Under the pieces are notes generated by a model, which made no database searches, was not told the origin of the DNA, and was given only the letters and a program-made list of their open reading frames with translations. From Hyphomicrobium sp. D-2 (GTDB taxonomy: Bacteria; Pseudomonadota; Alphaproteobacteria; Rhizobiales; Hyphomicrobiaceae): a stretch of DNA of 64,000 bases. The position numbers were made by a program, and so were the translations under genes. Of the stretch, positions 16,776 through 27,794 are shown piece after piece (the stretch's first letter is position 1; the number at the start of each line of letters is the position of its first letter). The stretch is from positions 558,001-622,000 of the forward strand of contig NZ_JARXLA010000002.1 in NCBI RefSeq assembly GCF_029872155.1. Reading direction: 5' to 3'.

Positions 16776-17840
16776 CTAACGGGGGGCCGGGGCACCACTG
16801 TCAGACACGACCTCAGCATCCACCACCGAGGCGGCAACCGCAGGACGCGCAGGCGGCGTAAATGCGGGATTGTAATGGCGCGGTTCGTGCTCGCTTTGCC
16901 CCTTGTCAGCTTTCGAACCGAGCAGGATATCGCGGCGAACACCCAGATAGCCGAGCAGTGGTGCCGCCAGGAAGACCGACGAATAGCTGCCGATCAGCAC
17001 GCCCAGCAGCATGGCGAGCGAGAAGTTGAACAGCACTTCGCCGCCGAACACCAGCAAGGCTACCAGCACGACAACGGTCGTAAGGCCGGTCAGGAACGTG
17101 CGTGATAGCGTCTCGTTGATCGATACGTTGATCAATTTATCGATCGGCATCTTCTTGTAGCGTCGCAGGTTCTCGCGGATGCGGTCGGAGATGACGACCG
17201 TGTCGTTGATCGAATAGCCGAGCACGGTCAGCAACGCCGCGACGATCGACAAATCGAATTCGAGCTGGAACAGGGCGAAAATTCCGGCGACGACTACGAC
17301 GTCATGCAGCAGCGACAGGATGGCGCCCGCAGCGAACTGCCAGTCGAAGCGCAACCAAACGTAGCCTGAGATTGCGATCAGCGAGCCGATGACGGCCCAG
17401 GTGCCGGAGCGCTTCAGTTCGCTGGAGACAGCGGGGCCGACGATCTCGACACGGCGCTGCTCGAAACCGGGGCCGAGCGCGTCCACGATCTTGGTGCGCG
17501 CCGCCTGCTGTGCCTCTTCGCCACCCGGTTGCGTTTCAACGCGGATCAGCACGTTCTGATCGGAAAACGACTGAATTTGCACGCTGCCAAGCCCAAGCTC
17601 GGAGAGCTTATTACGGAGCCTCGAAACGTCGACTTTGCCTTCTTGCGCCTGCACTTCGATCAGCGTGCCGCCCTTGAAATCGACGCCGTAGTTGAAGCCG
17701 ATGACGCCCATGGCGAGCACCGAGAGGATCGACAGGATTACGGACAGCGCGAGACACGTGCCCTTGAAGCGCATGAAGTTGATTTGCGTGCCGTGCGGAA
17801 AGATATCGAGACCCTTGAAGGTCGGGATAGGAAAGAACAT
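16776..17840 (-). CDS. secF: Protein translocase subunit SecF
   Basis: A 354-residue inner-membrane protein. It has six helices, the N-terminal GVDFKGGTLIEVQ segment, a periplasmic domain, RRVEIVGPAVSSELKRSG, and the SecF-type motifs LTVLGYSINDTVVISDRIREN and ETLSRTFLTGLTTVVVLVALLVFGG. The tail (about 300-354) is Pro/Ala-rich. SecDF uses the proton gradient to pull exported proteins through SecYEG. secD is not adjacent in this window, although the two usually lie together. ATG 17840 (MFFPIPTFKGLDIFPHG) is preferred over 17861. Confidence 0.93.
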   Translation of the reverse strand: MFFPIPTFKGLDIFPHGTQINFMRFKGTCLALSVILSILSVLAMGVIGFNYGVDFKGGTLIEVQAQEGKVDVSRLRNKLSELGLGSVQIQSFSDQNVLIRVETQPGGEEAQQAARTKIVDALGPGFEQRRVEIVGPAVSSELKRSGTWAVIGSLIAISGYVWLRFDWQFAAGAILSLLHDVVVVAGIFALFQLEFDLSIVAALLTVLGYSINDTVVISDRIRENLRRYKKMPIDKLINVSINETLSRTFLTGLTTVVVLVALLVFGGEVLFNFSLAMLLGVLIGSYSSVFLAAPLLGYLGVRRDILLGSKADKGQSEHEPRHYNPAFTPPARPAVAASVVDAEVVSDSGAPAPR

Positions 17841-17969
17841 GGGATTACCCTGCTTGCGCAACGCAGGCGTCTGCGGGCGCGAAAAGATGGCAGGCTCAAA
17901 TCCACGCGCATGCGCACGGTATCCCGTTCCACATGGCGGTTTGCTTTGAACCAGCGATGTAAAGTGAAA

Positions 17970-18368
17970 TCAGGTCAGCAGGGCAGGGGGTGGGGCGCGA
18001 GAACGATGCGCGCTGCGCGCCTTATGGAGCGGCCTGGCAGAGGACGCACGCGCGTTCGATTGCAGGCCAAGAGCAACGGCGATTGCAAAGCCTGACGCGG
18101 CAATAACAACATGCGGCGGAGAGGATGACGGCGCGCCCGAATGCTCATCGGGTGAAACGCGCCCCGCAAGCGACAGGTTTTCGCTGCGAAGCGTATGATC
18201 GAGAGCCGGAGCGCCTGCACGGACGCCGGCGGCCTCGCCGCTGTCCAGTAGTGGTACAGCGGGAGCAACCGACAGCACTGCAAACAGTAGCGCATACAGG
18301 TACAGCGCCGCAGCGTGAAGCTGCGGGAACTGGCTGCGTCGCGTGATGTTGCCTTGCGCCTGCGTCAT
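17970..18368 (-). CDS. Hypothetical membrane protein
   Basis: A possible 132-residue protein with two hydrophobic stretches (about 20-42 and 86-104) separated by a Ser/Ala/Gly-rich segment; a basic Arg/Pro-rich tail follows. GAGG lies 8 bases before the ATG at 18368, which supports translation. I recognise no family, and an overlapping frame of similar length makes the call tentative. It is upstream of secF on the same strand with a 129-base gap. Confidence 0.4.
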   Translation of the reverse strand: MTQAQGNITRRSQFPQLHAAALYLYALLFAVLSVAPAVPLLDSGEAAGVRAGAPALDHTLRSENLSLAGRVSPDEHSGAPSSSPPHVVIAASGFAIAVALGLQSNARASSARPLHKARSAHRSRAPPPALLT

Positions 18369-18523
18369 GGCCCTACCTCAAGAGGCGCAACATAACGGCT
18401 TGGCCGTGTCAGCGCAAACAATTGAGCCGCATGCCGATTAAGCCCCGATTGACGGCGCCAAATACAAAAACAGCGACGCTCCATAAGGAACGCCGCTGCC
18501 TGTGCGTGCGGTAGGGTAAACGA

Positions 18524-19198
18524 TCAGCGATTGAGGGCAACCACGAGGGCCTTCGGGTTGCCGCCGTTATCGCTGATGAAGCTCTGGAACAGGGTGTCGA
18601 GGAACGAGGTCATCCAGAAACCGATGACCTGAGCGTCGCGCACCTTGTAGGTGTTGCCGCGGCGTACAACGAGCCAGCGCACGTCATAGCTGGAGCCGTT
18701 CTCCAGCGTGATGCGGCTGTCAACGTAGGTGCCGCGCGGATCTTCCTTGGACTGCGACGTAACGATGAAACGGGCCACGGGATACTTCGGCGCTTCGCGC
18801 GAAGCATAGCGCGCGATGAAGTTGATCATGCCGGTGTAATAGATCGGACGATCGGTCTTCGGCAGCACGCGTGCGTATTCTCCCAACGCGCTGATGCCGA
18901 TGGACGGAATATCCGCGTTGGAATTGAGCACCATCGCAAACTGCGCCATGGAGCCGGAGCGCGAGGCGGCGAGAAGCTCGTTGCCGATCCGCTTCATATA
19001 GGCTGCCGGCGATTCACGCCGGTTGGACGGCGCAACTGGCTTTTCAGCGCTGACAGGCGATTTGATTGCGGCTGTGCGCTCTGGGGCGACAGTCTGCGCC
19101 ACGGCAACGAATGGCACGCAGACAAAGGAGAGGCAGGCAAGAGCCAGCGCCCATGCTGAAGTTCCGCGTGTCGCGCGAACCGCCACGGTGCTCAACAT
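18524..19198 (-). CDS. MlaC/Ttg2D-type phospholipid-binding periplasmic protein
   Basis: A 224-residue exported protein from ATG 19198 with a signal peptide ending about FVCVPFVAVAQ. The mature part follows the MlaC (Tol_Tol_Ttg2) pattern: MKRIGNELLAA, LGEYARVLPKTDRPIYYTGMINFIARY and a final block GNTYKVRDAQVIGFWMTSFL. MlaC carries phospholipids between the outer-membrane and inner-membrane parts of the Mla system. No mlaE/F/D genes are adjacent, so its partners lie elsewhere. GAGGGAG about 10 bases upstream supports this start; a much longer frame to 19495 is unlikely. Confidence 0.8.
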   Translation of the reverse strand: MLSTVAVRATRGTSAWALALACLSFVCVPFVAVAQTVAPERTAAIKSPVSAEKPVAPSNRRESPAAYMKRIGNELLAASRSGSMAQFAMVLNSNADIPSIGISALGEYARVLPKTDRPIYYTGMINFIARYASREAPKYPVARFIVTSQSKEDPRGTYVDSRITLENGSSYDVRWLVVRRGNTYKVRDAQVIGFWMTSFLDTLFQSFISDNGGNPKALVVALNR

Positions 19199-19346
19199 AT
19201 AATCGAACTCCCTCAAGGCATACATATTGGAGGTGGCCGCATTCGGTCCGGCCCATACTCGCCTCCGCAGGCTTATTAGCCATGTGAGGCAACTTTCAGT
19301 CAAAGCTTGCGCCGCAGCGCTCCGGAATTTTCCGAGGATCGAAGAT

Positions 19347-19976
19347 TCAGGCATGGCTGGCATCCGGTAGACGACCTGTGGAAAAGCCGTGCGCCCGATT
19401 GCGAAAACGATAGAGTTCACTGGCTGCAACGACCGGCTGACCCAGCATGTGGGCGATTCGGTCAAGTTCAGCCGGGGATGCTTTTGCGGCAACACTCAAG
19501 AGGATGGATTTGCCACGCTTGGGGTGCACCAGCACGATCTCATGGCGTGTCGCCCCCAGTGTGGCGCGCATGTGAGGGGCGACACCGACGAAGGCCGACA
19601 GCGGCTCGAACCAAGTTTCCGTCAGAAAATAGCCGTTGTCGGTCACGGTCACGCCTGCATCCTCGATGCTGACCGAGCGCGTCGTCAGCACCCGGTCGAG
19701 CAGGCGCTTGATGGGCAGCGCAATCAGAAAAGCTACCAGTGCAAACGCCGTCGTGATCTCCACCGCAAGCAGAGGTTGACTAAATAGGGTGGCGCGCGGC
19801 TCCGGCGAAAGGATGGCGACCAAGAGACTCATGGTTGCGAGCGCGACTGCAAAGGCCAGCGGAACAAGCAAAACAAGCAGCGCGAACGCCGTGCGCTGTG
19901 AGCAGGTTTGCGAAATGTTTGCCGGCAGTTGCGTAGGCATCGCAGGCTCGATCCGGTCGAAGGTGGCAACGCGCAT
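19347..19976 (-). CDS. Hypothetical membrane protein with C-terminal soluble domain
   Basis: A 209-residue protein I do not recognise. Two hydrophobic helices (about 30-57 and 70-90) are followed by a soluble domain of about 110 residues with alternating strands (SVSIEDAGVTVTDNGYFLTE, HEIVLVHPKRGKSILLSVAA), loosely reminiscent of small PH-like bacterial membrane proteins, which is only an impression. A second ATG at residue 13 could be the true start. It lies alone between the MlaC-like gene and the divergent methionine regulator. Confidence 0.55.
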   Translation of the reverse strand: MRVATFDRIEPAMPTQLPANISQTCSQRTAFALLVLLVPLAFAVALATMSLLVAILSPEPRATLFSQPLLAVEITTAFALVAFLIALPIKRLLDRVLTTRSVSIEDAGVTVTDNGYFLTETWFEPLSAFVGVAPHMRATLGATRHEIVLVHPKRGKSILLSVAAKASPAELDRIAHMLGQPVVAASELYRFRNRAHGFSTGRLPDASHA

Positions 19977-20172
19977 TGAGAGTCCATCGGAGCGGTGTAG
20001 GAGCCTACGTTAACCTCAACAGGCTTACTCCCGGGTTAACCGCTGTTCTGAAAGGGTGCGGAACGGGGTTTGGTTCCATTCCGTGATTTCTGGCCGTGAT
20101 TTCCTGCCGAGGTTTCGGGCGCGGGGGGCGTGAGAGAAGCAGAAAGAAGGCCCGCACTAGCGTCATCACCGC

Positions 20173-20200
20173 TTGACGCATAAACATATGTTTATATGAT
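20173..20200 (+). promoter_or_regulatory. Methionine operon promoter with palindromic operator in the spacer
   Basis: TTGACG (20173-20178) and TATGAT (20195-20200) are spaced 16 bases apart, a good sigma-70 promoter. The spacer contains a perfect 16-base palindrome, ATAAACATATGTTTAT (20180-20195), placed where a bound repressor would block RNA polymerase. The first gene downstream encodes an ArsR-family regulator, so autorepression is the obvious reading. The sequence features are direct; the binding partner is inferred. Confidence 0.72.
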
Positions 20201-20226
20201 GCCCGCCAGTCAGAGGAGCGGCGCCC

Positions 20227-21259
20227 GTGCCCGGAAAATTTGCCAGCGACGACATCGTGACGGCGCTCAAGGCGGCGGCCGAGCCAACGCGCCTGCGCAT
20301 TCTGATGTTGCTGATGGCGGGTGAATTGAGCGTCAAGGACCTGACTGTCATCCTGGGTCAAAGCCAACCGCGAATCAGCCGCCACCTGAAGTTGCTCGCC
20401 GAAGCCGGACTGGTTGAACGCTTCCGGGAAGGCAGCTGGGCCTACTTCCATGTTTCGGACCGCTCCGCCGGTGGCAAGCTCGCCATGGACATCCTTTCGC
20501 TGGTTGACCCCGACGATCGGGGCATGGCGCGGGACCGAGAGCGGGCCGAAGCGCTGAAGCGCGAGCGTGAGGCAGCGGCGCAGTCATACTTTCAGGCGCA
20601 CGCGGCCGACTGGGACCGCATTCGCTCGCTGCATGTTGCCGAACGCGACGTCGAAGCGGCCATTGCCGATGCGCTCGGTGCGGGGCCGTTTTCGCTGCTG
20701 GTGGATTTGGGCACCGGTACCGGCCGTGTTCTTGAACTGCTTTCCGACCGCTATGACCGCGGCATCGGCTTTGACGTTAACAACGCCATGCTCGCCTATG
20801 CGCGCAGCAAGCTTTCAGGCATCAGCCTCGGTCGCGCCCAGGTGCGTCAAGTGGCGATCTTTATGCCTGGGAACCTGCGCCGACGGCGCGGCCGATGCGG
20901 TGGTGATGCATCAGGTGCTGCACTTCCTTTCCGATCCGCTACAGGCCATTCGCGAAGCAGCGCGGGTGCTGGCCCCCGGCGGTCGCTTGCTCATCGTCGA
21001 TTTTGCTCCGCATGATCTTGAATTTTTGCGCGATGAGTATGCCCACGACCGTCTTGGTTTTCCTGCCGGTCAGGTGGCCGCGTGGATGCGAGACGCCGGG
21101 CTCAGCCCGCAAAAGCAGTTGGATCTTGCCCCCTCGGCCGCAGCGGGCCCGGAGGCATTGACGGTCTCACTGTGGCTTGCGGTGCGGCCGCCTGAAACAA
21201 ACACAAAAACAGCAGAGAAGACGGCACGCGCGGCGCGTGCCCTGGAGGGTGCACCCTGA
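20227..21259 (+). pseudogene. ArsR-family regulator fused to SAM-dependent methyltransferase, frame-broken
   Basis: The N-terminal winged helix (about 1-90: AAAEPTRLRILMLLMAGELSV, QSQPRISRHLKLLAEAGLVE) is followed by a class I methyltransferase (LVDLGTGTGRVLELL, then AADAVVMHQVLHFLSDP and VLAPGGRLLIVDF). The second half is in another frame: from 20853 to 20876 a third frame encodes the expected GDLYAWEP, and from 20879 the final frame continues to a TGA that overlaps the metF ATG. Two small indels thus separate intact halves. This regulator type sits before metF/metH in many proteobacteria and controls SAM/SAH-linked methionine genes. Sequencing error is as likely as true loss. Confidence 0.8.
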
Positions 21260-22185
21260 TGGCAATGACATCAGAACGTAAAAGCAGATTGTTGGGCGCT
21301 GGCGAGATCGATGTCTCGTTCGAGTTCTTTCCGCCCAAGTCGGAGAAGATGGAGTCTGCGCTGTGGTCGTGCATCCAGCGGCTTGCGCCTCTGGAGCCGG
21401 AGTTTGTTTCGGTGACCTATGGTGCGGGTGGCACGACGCGTGAGCGTACACACAACACGGTTGTGCGTCTCGTCGATGAAACCAACATGAAGCCGGCCGC
21501 ACATCTCACCTGCGTTGCGGCCACGAAGGAAGAAGTCGACGCGATTGCGCGCGACTATTGGGAGCGCGGCGTCCGCCATATCGTGGCGTTGCGCGGCGAC
21601 CCCATCAGTGGCCCCGGCTCGGTGTATGAACCGCACCCCGGTGGCTATATAAACGCCGCTGATCTGGTGGCTGGCCTGAAGCGCATTGCGCCATTTGAAG
21701 TTTCGGTGGCTGGCTATCCGGAAAAACATCCGGAAAGCACGAGTGTCGCTGCTGACATCGACAACCTGAAAGCCAAGGTTGATGCTGGCGCAGACCGCAT
21801 CATCACGCAGTTCGGGTTCGACAACGCACACTATCTGCGCTTCCTGGAGCGTGCGCGCGCTGCCGGTATCTGGATACCGATCATTCCCGGCATCGTGCCG
21901 ATCCATAACTTCAAGCAGGTTGCAGGTTTTGCCGCCCGTGCCGGCGCAAGCATGCCGTCATGGCTGGCGCGCCGTTTCGACGGGCTGGAGGAGGATCCGG
22001 CGACCGGGCATCTCGTGGCCGCCGCTGTCGCGACCGAGCAGGTGATGGATCTCGTCGATGAGGGCGTGAAGAAGTTTCATTTCTACACCCTCAACCGCGC
22101 CGATCTCGTCTACGCCATATGTCATCTACTGGGGCTGCGGCCCCATGCTGGTAGCGCGCCCGCAAAAGTGCGCGCCGCGAGCTAA
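21259..22185 (+). CDS. metF: Methylenetetrahydrofolate reductase
   Basis: MetF reduces 5,10-methylene-THF to 5-methyl-THF, the methyl donor for methionine synthase. The 308-residue product has the TIM-barrel flavin-enzyme motifs [42 protein letters not shown] and [11 protein letters not shown] (flavin-binding region). The ATG overlaps the stop of the regulator-methyltransferase frame (CTGATG), so the genes are coupled. It is followed 11 bases later by the first methionine synthase half. Confidence 0.95.
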   Translation: MAMTSERKSRLLGAGEIDVSFEFFPPKSEKMESALWSCIQRLAPLEPEFVSVTYGAGGTTRERTHNTVVRLVDETNMKPAAHLTCVAATKEEVDAIARDYWERGVRHIVALRGDPISGPGSVYEPHPGGYINAADLVAGLKRIAPFEVSVAGYPEKHPESTSVAADIDNLKAKVDAGADRIITQFGFDNAHYLRFLERARAAGIWIPIIPGIVPIHNFKQVAGFAARAGASMPSWLARRFDGLEEDPATGHLVAAAVATEQVMDLVDEGVKKFHFYTLNRADLVYAICHLLGLRPHAGSAPAKVRAAS

Positions 22186-22196
22186 GGAAAATTATA

Positions 22197-23264
22197 ATGC
22201 TTGAACGCAAGCCTTCATTCGCTGCACTCGAAGCCGCCGCCAAAGAGCGCATTCTTATTATTGATGGTGCAATGGGCACCATGATCCAGCGCTACAAGTT
22301 GGATGAAGACGGCTATCGCGGTGTCCGCTTCAAGGACTGGCACCGCGACGTGAAGGGCAACAACGATCTTCTGGTGCTGACGCAGCCGCAGATCATTGGC
22401 GCCATTCATGATGAGTATTTTGCGGCTGGTGCGGACATCATCGAGACCAACACCTTCAACGCGCAAAAAATCTCGCTGGCCGACTACGGGATGGAAGATC
22501 TCGCCTATGAGGTCAATCTGGCAGCTGCGCGGATTGCGCGCGACGTGGCGGATACTTGGAACAAGAAGACGCCGGACAAGCTGCGGTTTGTTGCGGGTGC
22601 CATTGGGCCAACCAACCGCACGGCATCGATCTCTCCGGACGTCAACAATCCTGGCTTCCGCAATGTCGATTTCGATGAGCTGCGCGAAGCCTACAAGGAG
22701 CAGATGCGCGGCCTGATGGATGGCGGCGTCGACATCATCCTGATCGAGACCATTTTCGATACGCTCAACGCGAAGGCGGCCGGCGTAGCGACGCTGGAAG
22801 TGTTCGAGGAGAAGGGCGTCGAGCTACCGATCATGATCTCAGGCACTATCACTGACCGTTCGGGACGCACGCTTTCCGGACAGACGGCGGAGGCGTTCTG
22901 GTATTCAATGCGCCATCTGCGCCCGTTCTCGATCGGCTTGAACTGTGCGCTCGGCGCCGACCTGATGCGCCCCTATCTGGCGGAGCTTTCCGGCTTTGCC
23001 GATACGCGCATTTCCGCCTATCCGAATGCGGGCCTGCCCAATGCGATGGGCGAATATGACGAGACCCCGCATGACATGGCGTGTGCCGTCGAGCCGTGGG
23101 CACGCGACGGCATTGTGAACATTGTCGGCGGTTGCTGCGGTTCTACACCCGACCACATTGCCCATGTGCGCGAGCATGTCTCGAAGTATGCACCGCGCCA
23201 AATTCCTTCGATACCGCCGAAGCTGCGCCTTTCGGGGCTGGAGCCGTTTGTCCACGGAGCATGA
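22197..23264 (+). CDS. metH: Methionine synthase, homocysteine-binding half
   Basis: A 355-residue homocysteine S-methyltransferase domain corresponding to the N-terminal module of MetH. Zinc/homocysteine cysteines are Cys250 (GLNCALGA) and Cys313-Cys314 ([12 protein letters not shown]). The start [20 protein letters not shown] is typical. The rest of MetH is encoded 105 bases downstream in the same direction; two-gene MetH is an established arrangement in a number of alphaproteobacteria, so this is not a broken gene. It ends cleanly at TGA. Confidence 0.93.
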   Translation: MLERKPSFAALEAAAKERILIIDGAMGTMIQRYKLDEDGYRGVRFKDWHRDVKGNNDLLVLTQPQIIGAIHDEYFAAGADIIETNTFNAQKISLADYGMEDLAYEVNLAAARIARDVADTWNKKTPDKLRFVAGAIGPTNRTASISPDVNNPGFRNVDFDELREAYKEQMRGLMDGGVDIILIETIFDTLNAKAAGVATLEVFEEKGVELPIMISGTITDRSGRTLSGQTAEAFWYSMRHLRPFSIGLNCALGADLMRPYLAELSGFADTRISAYPNAGLPNAMGEYDETPHDMACAVEPWARDGIVNIVGGCCGSTPDHIAHVREHVSKYAPRQIPSIPPKLRLSGLEPFVHGA

Positions 23265-23369
23265 CCCGCGCGGGTGTGGTCGTGCAGGTTCAGGTTGAGC
23301 GTTTGATATGAGATTACGCCAGCGAAAGCATCCAGCTGTGCGTCGAACGTCAGAAGGCAAAGAATAAAA

Positions 23370-26069
<2,700 letters not shown>

Positions 26070-26379
26070 CCTTGGGGTCGGGCGCTGCTTTGCGCCGAAT
26101 GTAATCGGGCCTTGCGTCCAGCGGTGCTGCATCGTTGCTGTACAGCACCTCTGCGCTGCGCTTGCCTTTCCTTGTGGCGGTGCGGGTCGCAGGCTCGCGC
26201 GATGGTGCGGATCAGTCCGCAATCATTTGTATGGTTGTCTTATGGCCGCGTTTGTTATCGGCTGCAGATCCGCAGACTGTACGGATGATGAGATTGCATA
26301 ACGGGTGCTTGCAGACGACGAGGTGAGGGTCGGTGCAACGTCGACGGCCCTGTTCGCCTGAGAATATGCGAGGAAATCT
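26070..26379. other. Intergenic region after metH
   Basis: About 310 bases with no supported gene. GGTGCTG and CAGCACC (about 26131-26158) can pair as a 7-bp stem with a 13-base loop, a weak candidate 3'-end hairpin for metH. The promoter of the AraC-type gene should be in the right half. Confidence 0.35.
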
Positions 26380-27381
26380 GTGCTTGGCAGCGCTCACCGC
26401 GTATTCGACTGCGCAGACGAGTACGTGCACACGATCCGGGCGGCGCAGGTGCAGGCGGCTGTCCTCAAGCCGGGTCAATTCGATGGCGAACTGACCCGCA
26501 TCGACTTTCGTCGTCTATGGTTGCAGCGCGGCGCGGAGAGTCTGGCTCGCTCCGTTCATATTTCAATTCCAAAGACCCGCGCGCCGATCTTCTTTCTGAC
26601 GGATCTCCGGCAGCAGCCGAGCTGCATAAACGGCATCGAGTTCAAGCCAGGGGAATTGCTGTTCTGGGGCCGTGAAAGCGAACAGTATCAGCGCACGGAC
26701 GGCGCGATCCGCTGGGGCGCCATGTCCCTTGCGCCGGATGAACTCGAACGGGCGGCCCGCACTGTTCTCGGCCGTGAAATGCCGGTCCCGCAAGAGACGA
26801 ATGTGTTGCGTCCGCAGCGGCGCGCGATGGCGCGGCTAGGTGCGCTGCATCAGATCGCCGGAACTCTTGCCAGGTCGGCGCCCGAAATCATCGCCCATGC
26901 GGAGGTCGCGAAGGCACTGGAACAGGCGATGGTGCACGCGATGCTGCTGGCCATCGACACCAGCGAGAAAAAGGCGCCGGTCGCCGGATACAAGGATCGG
27001 CGTGCAATTCTAGAAGGGCTAGAAGGGTTCATTGCCCGCCACTCAGGCCGCCCGCTTTACATCATGGATTTGTGCAACGAACTCGGAGCACCAGAACGAA
27101 CGGTGCGGCGCGTTTTCAAGGAGCAATTCGGACTAAGTCCAATCCGGTATCTTTGGCTGCGCCGCATGTATCAGGTGAACCGCGCGCTTCAGCTCGCCGA
27201 CCCAATGCAGACTTCCGTAACGACCATAGCAATGGAGCACGGTTTCGGAGAACTCGGCAGGTTCGCGACGGTTTATCGCCAACTCTTCGGTGAGGCGCCT
27301 TCCACGACGCTACGCAAAAAGCCAAATTTCGTGCCTCGGGTGATGTCTCCTCGCTATCTCGGCCTTGCCCAGTTCGAATAA
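26380..27381 (+). CDS. AraC-family transcriptional regulator
   Basis: A 333-residue regulator with a variable N-terminal sensor half and a C-terminal HTH_18-type AraC domain (about 225-322): MDLCNELGAPERTVRRVFKEQFGLSP with the second helix-turn-helix TTIAMEHGFGELGRFATVYRQ. The start is a GTG at 26380, with GAGG 6 bases before it. It points toward the sulfatase gene about 400 bases downstream, whose upstream region carries two identical GCAATTGCAT sites, so control of the sulfatase cluster is a reasonable inference. The inducer is unknown. Confidence 0.88.
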   Translation: MLGSAHRVFDCADEYVHTIRAAQVQAAVLKPGQFDGELTRIDFRRLWLQRGAESLARSVHISIPKTRAPIFFLTDLRQQPSCINGIEFKPGELLFWGRESEQYQRTDGAIRWGAMSLAPDELERAARTVLGREMPVPQETNVLRPQRRAMARLGALHQIAGTLARSAPEIIAHAEVAKALEQAMVHAMLLAIDTSEKKAPVAGYKDRRAILEGLEGFIARHSGRPLYIMDLCNELGAPERTVRRVFKEQFGLSPIRYLWLRRMYQVNRALQLADPMQTSVTTIAMEHGFGELGRFATVYRQLFGEAPSTTLRKKPNFVPRVMSPRYLGLAQFE

Positions 27382-27794
27382 CGGACTTCCGTGAAAGACA
27401 GCGGCAGCGACGCGTGTCGTGCCGGCAAAACCACCGAAGCCGACCGTTCACACCACAAACAAATAGTTCGTTTTCTTGCCCGTTCACTCGGGCGATTTAT
27501 TCCGAGGCAAGCAATTGCATTGATCGGCATTAAGAGTGCAATTGCATGGAAAAACGCCCGAAAAACATAAAGGAATCGGCAACTCTTTTAAATTTCTAGC
27601 TGGCCGAATCTGCATAGCGGCTATTGCCATTTCATGTGTTTTTAAAGCCGAGGGCGATGCTCTCTCATATTGATGGCAAGCGCGCAGACTTTTGATGCCC
27701 GCGGTTGGGCCAGAACGTATGTCGCGACGCCATCCCGTCGATTTAAGATCGGGGCGGCCGGTTGATACCTCCGTTCCAGCACAGGAGGTATCGA
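27382..27794. other. Regulatory region upstream of the arylsulfatase gene
   Basis: A 413-base gap, more AT-rich than its surroundings, with no supported gene. It holds the paired GCAATTGCAT repeats (27511-27547) and the ribosome site GGAGGT of the sulfatase. I could not pick a convincing promoter. Confidence 0.45.
27511..27547. promoter_or_regulatory. Paired GCAATTGCAT direct repeats
   Basis: GCAATTGCAT occurs at 27511-27520 and again, identically, at 27538-27547, a 27-base step. Each has a GCAATTGC palindromic core. Paired identical sites between an AraC-family gene and its likely target are a common arrangement for such regulators. The repeat is seen; its role is inferred. Confidence 0.5.

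Noticed and set aside
23265-23369. Possible frameshift joining the two metH genes into one
   Set aside because: The first half ends normally, a 105-base spacer follows and the second half has its own start; two-gene MetH is known in alphaproteobacteria.
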